The notes below the pieces were generated by a model that searched no databases, had not been told where the DNA came from, and saw only the letters and a program-made list of their open reading frames with translations. Position numbers and translations under genes: made by a program. Positions 60,999-64,000 of a stretch of 64,000 bases of DNA are shown here, in pieces (position 1 is the first letter of the stretch; every line of letters begins with the position of its first letter). This DNA is from Candidatus Poribacteria bacterium (GTDB lineage Bacteria; Poribacteria; WGA-4E; WGA-3G). The stretch is from assembly GCA_028820635.1 (NCBI GenBank), contig JAPPIG010000082.1, positions 104,645 to 168,644 of the forward strand. The letters run 5' to 3'.

Positions 60999-61027
60999 AG
61001 GATACCATGATTAGAGTGAGATTGCAA
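60999..61027 (-). promoter_or_regulatory. sigma70-type promoter of the isomerase gene
   Basis: On the minus strand TTGCAA (61022-61027), 17 bp and TATCCT (60999-61004). The -35 box and following tctcactc are shared with the LarA-like promoter at 36071. Confidence 0.6.
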
Positions 61028-61039
61028 GCAAAGTTTGTT

Positions 61040-61897
61040 TCTGATTTACCCCCAGTTTTTCAGAACCCACATTTGTATGTCTTATATCATAATAGTTTTG
61101 CCAAAGTGTTTTTTCTGATAAACTGTTTTCCAATCTTATTTTATAGAATCTATTTTAGGGTATTCCACTGAAACACATTGCATTTGAAACTGCCTTACCG
61201 AATGTCAAAAGACCGGTCTTAGTGTTTGATAGATACTTTGCGCGCGCAAAGTATCTTATGAAACCTCTAATGGAAAATGGTATTGAGTTTGTCATACGCG
61301 TCTGTAAAAATGCTTGCTTTTATCACAAAGGACAACGCATCAAACTACAGACACTGAAAAATACAGAAACTTATCCCAACATATCTTATCACAGCACAGA
61401 GAAACTCAGACTGAACCTTTATGTTTTTAGAGACGCAAACCATCAAGAACCGCTTTATCTCGTATCAAATAGTTTACGAAATACGCAACTCTATCTTACC
61501 TATAAACATCGGATGCAGATAGAAGAATGTTTTCGGGATATAAAGACACTTTTCGGATTTCGGTATTTACGATTGAAACGACAAGAACTGCTACGGATCG
61601 CATTGCTATGGTTTATCGTCTGTGTAAGTTATGGTATCTGTTTCCTCCATTTTGAAAAATCTGGAGAGCGGTGGGTAAAAACCTATAATACTTATCATAC
61701 AAAAACATATTCGCTCATTTTTGTCATAAAAAGGATACTGGAGATAACTTGGAAACCTGACATTTTCCTTGACCCATATTTTAATCTAAACGATTGTGAG
61801 GGATAAAGTTCGTGCCAGTTCAGCATTGACTTCCTCACACAAAGCATCTAAAAAACCTTATGTACATTTGTCTCTACAAAAACTGGGGTAAATCAGA
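61040..61897 (+). mobile_element. IS4-type insertion sequence remnant with terminal inverted repeats
   Basis: The ends carry tctgatttacccccagtttt-t (61040-61060) and aaaaactggggtaaatcaga (61878-61897), inverted with one extra C in the left arm. Between them is a partial transposase. The 858-bp span is short for a full IS4 element of about 1.2-1.6 kb, so an internal deletion of the 5' part of the gene is likely. No target duplication is evident. The rest of 60965-61160 holds no other gene. Confidence 0.6.
61167..61806 (+). pseudogene. truncated IS4-family transposase
   Basis: The C-terminal part of a DDE transposase. Reading begins after a stop codon with PLKHIAFETALPNVKRPVLV and FDRYFARAKYLMKPLMENGI (the second catalytic Asp region), and continues to YKHRMQIEECFRDIKTLFGF, which fits the Y-R-E-K signature of IS4. 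The final part is GICFLHFEKSGERW and beyond. The N-terminal domain with the first catalytic Asp is missing. The first ATG in frame is at 61222. It is flanked by inverted repeats at 61040 and 61878. It cannot encode an active enzyme. Confidence 0.8.
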
Positions 61898-61929
61898 TAA
61901 TGGGAAGAGGAAAACTAACCAAAAACTGC

Positions 61930-61958
61930 TTGCAATATATCCATTGAAATTGTAAAAT
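61930..61958 (+). promoter_or_regulatory. sigma70-type promoter of the Gfo/Idh-PhyH operon
   Basis: TTGCAA, 17 bp, TAAAAT at 61953-61958, about 38 bp before the ATG at 61996. Confidence 0.6.
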
Positions 61959-61995
61959 ACGCACAAGTTTTACTAAATTTAGGAGAACCTCCCAA

Positions 61996-62946
61996 ATGCT
62001 TAAAGCAGGATTTATCGGAGCTGGTGGACGTAGTCAAGGCGCGCATTATCCAAGTGTCAATCGCCTTGAAGACGATGTTGAAATGTCCGCTGCATGTGAA
62101 CTTGACGAGGGTAAGCTCAATCAGGTCGCGCAAAAATATGAATTTCCACATACGTTCACAGACCACCGTAAGATGTTGGATACAATGGATTTAGACGTTG
62201 TTTACTGCGTGATGAATGAAAAATGGATTTTGCAACCAGCATTGGACTGTCTCAATGCGGGAAAGCATCTGTTTATAGAAAAACCGCCCGGTGCAACGAG
62301 TGATGAGACACAACAATTATTGGAAGCAGCAGTTGCAAATGATGTCTATTGTATGGTCGGTTTTCAACGGAGATTTGCCGCTGTCACACGCGAAGCGATG
62401 CGGCGAGTTGCTGAAAAAGGCCCTGTTTCGTTGGCAGTCACAACATTTAACAAGCAGATGATCGGTGGTAATAGAGAATTTACGACAACCCTTTGGAATG
62501 ATGTCTGTCACGTTGTTGATTTGCTCCGTTATATGGCAGGTGGTGAGCCGGTTGAAGTCACAGCACATCGCGATACTTTCGGCGCTGAACAACGCAACTT
62601 CTATACCGCTTATGTCCGTTTTGATAACAATGTGACAGGCGTTGTGTTTGGTAATCGGGCATCGGGTGGACGCGTACTACGGTCTGAATTACACGGTGTT
62701 GGTATTGGATGTTACATGAAAATCCCAGAGGAAATCGAAATTCATGAAAATAACCAAATGAATGTAATGGGAGGTTGGGAAGTAGACGGTGTTGACCAAC
62801 GTGATGGTCCGAGTTACGAAGGTGTGCTTACAATGCATCAACACTTCGTCGACTGTGTGCGAAATAAAAAAGTGCCGCTTACTGACTTACGCGATGTCAT
62901 ACATTCTATCCGTCTTGTTGACCAAATAGAAGGTCCCTTACCTTAG
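61996..62946 (+). CDS. Gfo/Idh/MocA family oxidoreductase
   Basis: A 316-aa oxidoreductase. The Rossmann start is AGFIGAGGRSQGAHYP (residues 4-19). The EKP motif is in FIEKPPGATSD near residue 98. The substrate block is WNDVCHVVDLLRYMAGGEP, with the D...H pattern. AGGAG lies 10 bases before the ATG. It is followed after 23 bases by the phytanoyl-CoA dioxygenase gene with its own AGGAGG, so the two form an operon. A joint role in breaking down a small sugar- or acid-like compound is inferred. Confidence 0.88.
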   Translation: MLKAGFIGAGGRSQGAHYPSVNRLEDDVEMSAACELDEGKLNQVAQKYEFPHTFTDHRKMLDTMDLDVVYCVMNEKWILQPALDCLNAGKHLFIEKPPGATSDETQQLLEAAVANDVYCMVGFQRRFAAVTREAMRRVAEKGPVSLAVTTFNKQMIGGNREFTTTLWNDVCHVVDLLRYMAGGEPVEVTAHRDTFGAEQRNFYTAYVRFDNNVTGVVFGNRASGGRVLRSELHGVGIGCYMKIPEEIEIHENNQMNVMGGWEVDGVDQRDGPSYEGVLTMHQHFVDCVRNKKVPLTDLRDVIHSIRLVDQIEGPLP

Positions 62947-62969
62947 CGATTAATTAGGAGGCTAAATAG

Positions 62970-63833
62970 ATGCTTGATGAACGCCATCTGCAGCATCAAA
63001 TTACGGATGAACAGCTTTGCGCGTTAAATGCAGATGGATATTTCACCGTTGAAGACGCGTTACCTTTGGAACTTGTTGTCCAATTAGAACAACGCGTTGA
63101 TGCTATTTACAAAACACATTTAGATGCTGAATATGACCCATACACCAAAAAACGGATGACTTCACACGACAATTTTTTCTATCCGAATTTTCTTGGCAAA
63201 GACCAAATCTTTATCAACGTTTTGGATTGGTATAAAACTTTTCCAAAGGTGTGGGGCATTTTGGGATGGAATATCTACTCTTACCATAGTCATTTTATTA
63301 TCACGCCACCGCGCCCTGAATCTTCACGTGGTAATGGGTCGCCACTCGGTTGGCATCAAGATAGCGGTCGTGTCAACATTGAGATTGAGAGTTCTCCTCG
63401 TCCCCGTCTATCAATCAAAGTTGTCTACTGGTTGTCAGACTGCTCAGAGGCAGGACGTGGAAATTTCTATGTTATTCCTGGAAGTCATTTGTGGGACACA
63501 TTTGAGCGACCAAAAGACAGTTCGCTACCTGAAGGTGCGACAGCAGTCTGTTGTAAACCCGGAGATGCTGTCTTTTTTGATCGACGTATATGGCATGCAC
63601 GGAGTGAAAACGCCTCCGACATCACGCGGAAAGGACTTTTTTACGGATACGGTTACAGGTGGCTGCGCAGTAAAGACGACATGACAATTCCTTCTGAGAT
63701 ATTTGAACAGAACGATCCAATTCGGCAACAACTTCTTGGCGGCGGCACGAATGCAAATGGTCATTTCTCTCCAAAGGATGCAGATGTTCCTTTGAAAGTC
63801 TGGCTTGAGGAGAAAGACGTTATTTCAACATAA
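62970..63833 (+). CDS. phytanoyl-CoA dioxygenase family (PhyH) Fe(II)/2-oxoglutarate oxygenase
   Basis: A 287-aa non-heme iron oxygenase. The Fe ligands are the HxD of GWHQDSGRVN (near residue 129) and the distal His in FDRRIWHARSEN (near residue 211). The 2-oxoglutarate-binding Arg is in the following RKGLFYGYGYRWL region. AGGAGG precedes the ATG by 8 bases. Such proteins are greatly expanded in Poribacteria and hydroxylate varied substrates. It follows a Gfo/Idh gene in one operon. The substrate is unknown. The stretch 63834-64000 shows no gene. Confidence 0.9.
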   Translation: MLDERHLQHQITDEQLCALNADGYFTVEDALPLELVVQLEQRVDAIYKTHLDAEYDPYTKKRMTSHDNFFYPNFLGKDQIFINVLDWYKTFPKVWGILGWNIYSYHSHFIITPPRPESSRGNGSPLGWHQDSGRVNIEIESSPRPRLSIKVVYWLSDCSEAGRGNFYVIPGSHLWDTFERPKDSSLPEGATAVCCKPGDAVFFDRRIWHARSENASDITRKGLFYGYGYRWLRSKDDMTIPSEIFEQNDPIRQQLLGGGTNANGHFSPKDADVPLKVWLEEKDVIST

Positions 63834-64000
63834 GAACTTGACATTACATCAAGTCTGTGGTATGCTTTAATCGTGGCTGGGGGTGGAAAATCTCCCTGCC
63901 TACGATGTTTTGCACTTCTTGTGGGATTCAATGTGGTTGAAAATTGCACCTACCGAGTGTTCCAATATTTGATTTACGATAACTAATTTCAGAGGAAATA

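Noticed and set aside
1-64000. tRNA or rRNA genes
   Set aside because: No cloverleaf-like or rRNA-like stretch was recognised while reading; a covariance search could not be run.

Overview
The window is a bacterial chromosomal segment of moderate to low GC and medium gene density (about 56 genes). Its gene content resembles Candidatus Poribacteria or a related Planctomycetes-like heterotroph: three Gfo/Idh/MocA oxidoreductases, two AP-endonuclease-2-type TIM-barrel isomerases, a phytanoyl-CoA dioxygenase, a sialidase, secreted LamG proteins, a PQQ-type beta-propeller and a large WD40 protein, with many short palindromic intergenic repeats. The taxonomic call is an inference from gene content, not from a marker gene. 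No rRNA, tRNA or CRISPR array was recognised.

Layout. 0-10.8 kb: coaE, an orphan ModC-like ATPase, a membrane protein, a propeller protein, then sugar-acid genes (sialidase, Ldh_2 dehydrogenase, Gfo/Idh, enolase-superfamily dehydratase). 11-14.3 kb: three secreted LamG proteins. 14.7-20.5 kb: amidohydrolase, malate synthase G, a KDG-kinase-like PfkB kinase and a D-2-hydroxyacid dehydrogenase. 20.5-23.3 kb: a D12 DNA methyltransferase next to a NucS-like nuclease, then a HigB toxin with an unusual partner. 23.3-26.2 kb: TIM-barrel isomerase, radical SAM/SPASM protein, msrB. 26.4-34.4 kb: one long minus-strand cluster running from a 61-aa protein through a ClpX-like ATPase, a chlorite-dismutase/HemQ-family protein, a GldF/GldG/DUF4340 module and a glycosyltransferase. 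34.5-39.2 kb: LarA-like protein, hicAB, zinc alcohol dehydrogenase, ATP sulfurylase. 39.5-46.5 kb: GT-C-like membrane protein, nth, WD40 protein, multi-pass membrane protein. 46.5-50.4 kb: a DUF3352-like protein, two tandem antitoxin-like paralogues with a PIN toxin, Gfo/Idh. 50.4-54.6 kb: SDR, J-domain protein coupled to an extended IF-1, CinA-type protein, alpha/beta hydrolase. 54.9-61.9 kb: DUF2806, a methyltransferase-HNH fusion, DUF1015, cysteine synthase, an unknown protein, a TIM-barrel isomerase and an IS4-type remnant. 62-64 kb: Gfo/Idh plus phytanoyl-CoA dioxygenase.

The catabolic genes suggest use of sugar acids and sialic or other host- or algal-derived glycans, feeding KDG-type intermediates and glyoxylate/malate into central metabolism. 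Sigma70-type promoters with exact 17-bp spacing can be read upstream of several genes. They include a back-to-back divergent pair between the sialidase and Ldh_2 genes.

The most unusual observation is a hairpin unit of about 35 nt, beginning near AATCAACG. Five loci carry it and in every case it lies inside another palindromic repeat, once as two units back to back or nested (70 nt). This looks like a tiny mobile or replicating hairpin that targets existing palindromes. Other points of interest are four toxin-antitoxin-like loci with odd partners, a ClpX paralogue without its zinc domain, an IF-1 with a 50-residue basic extension, and a conserved C-terminal tail shared by the LamG proteins.
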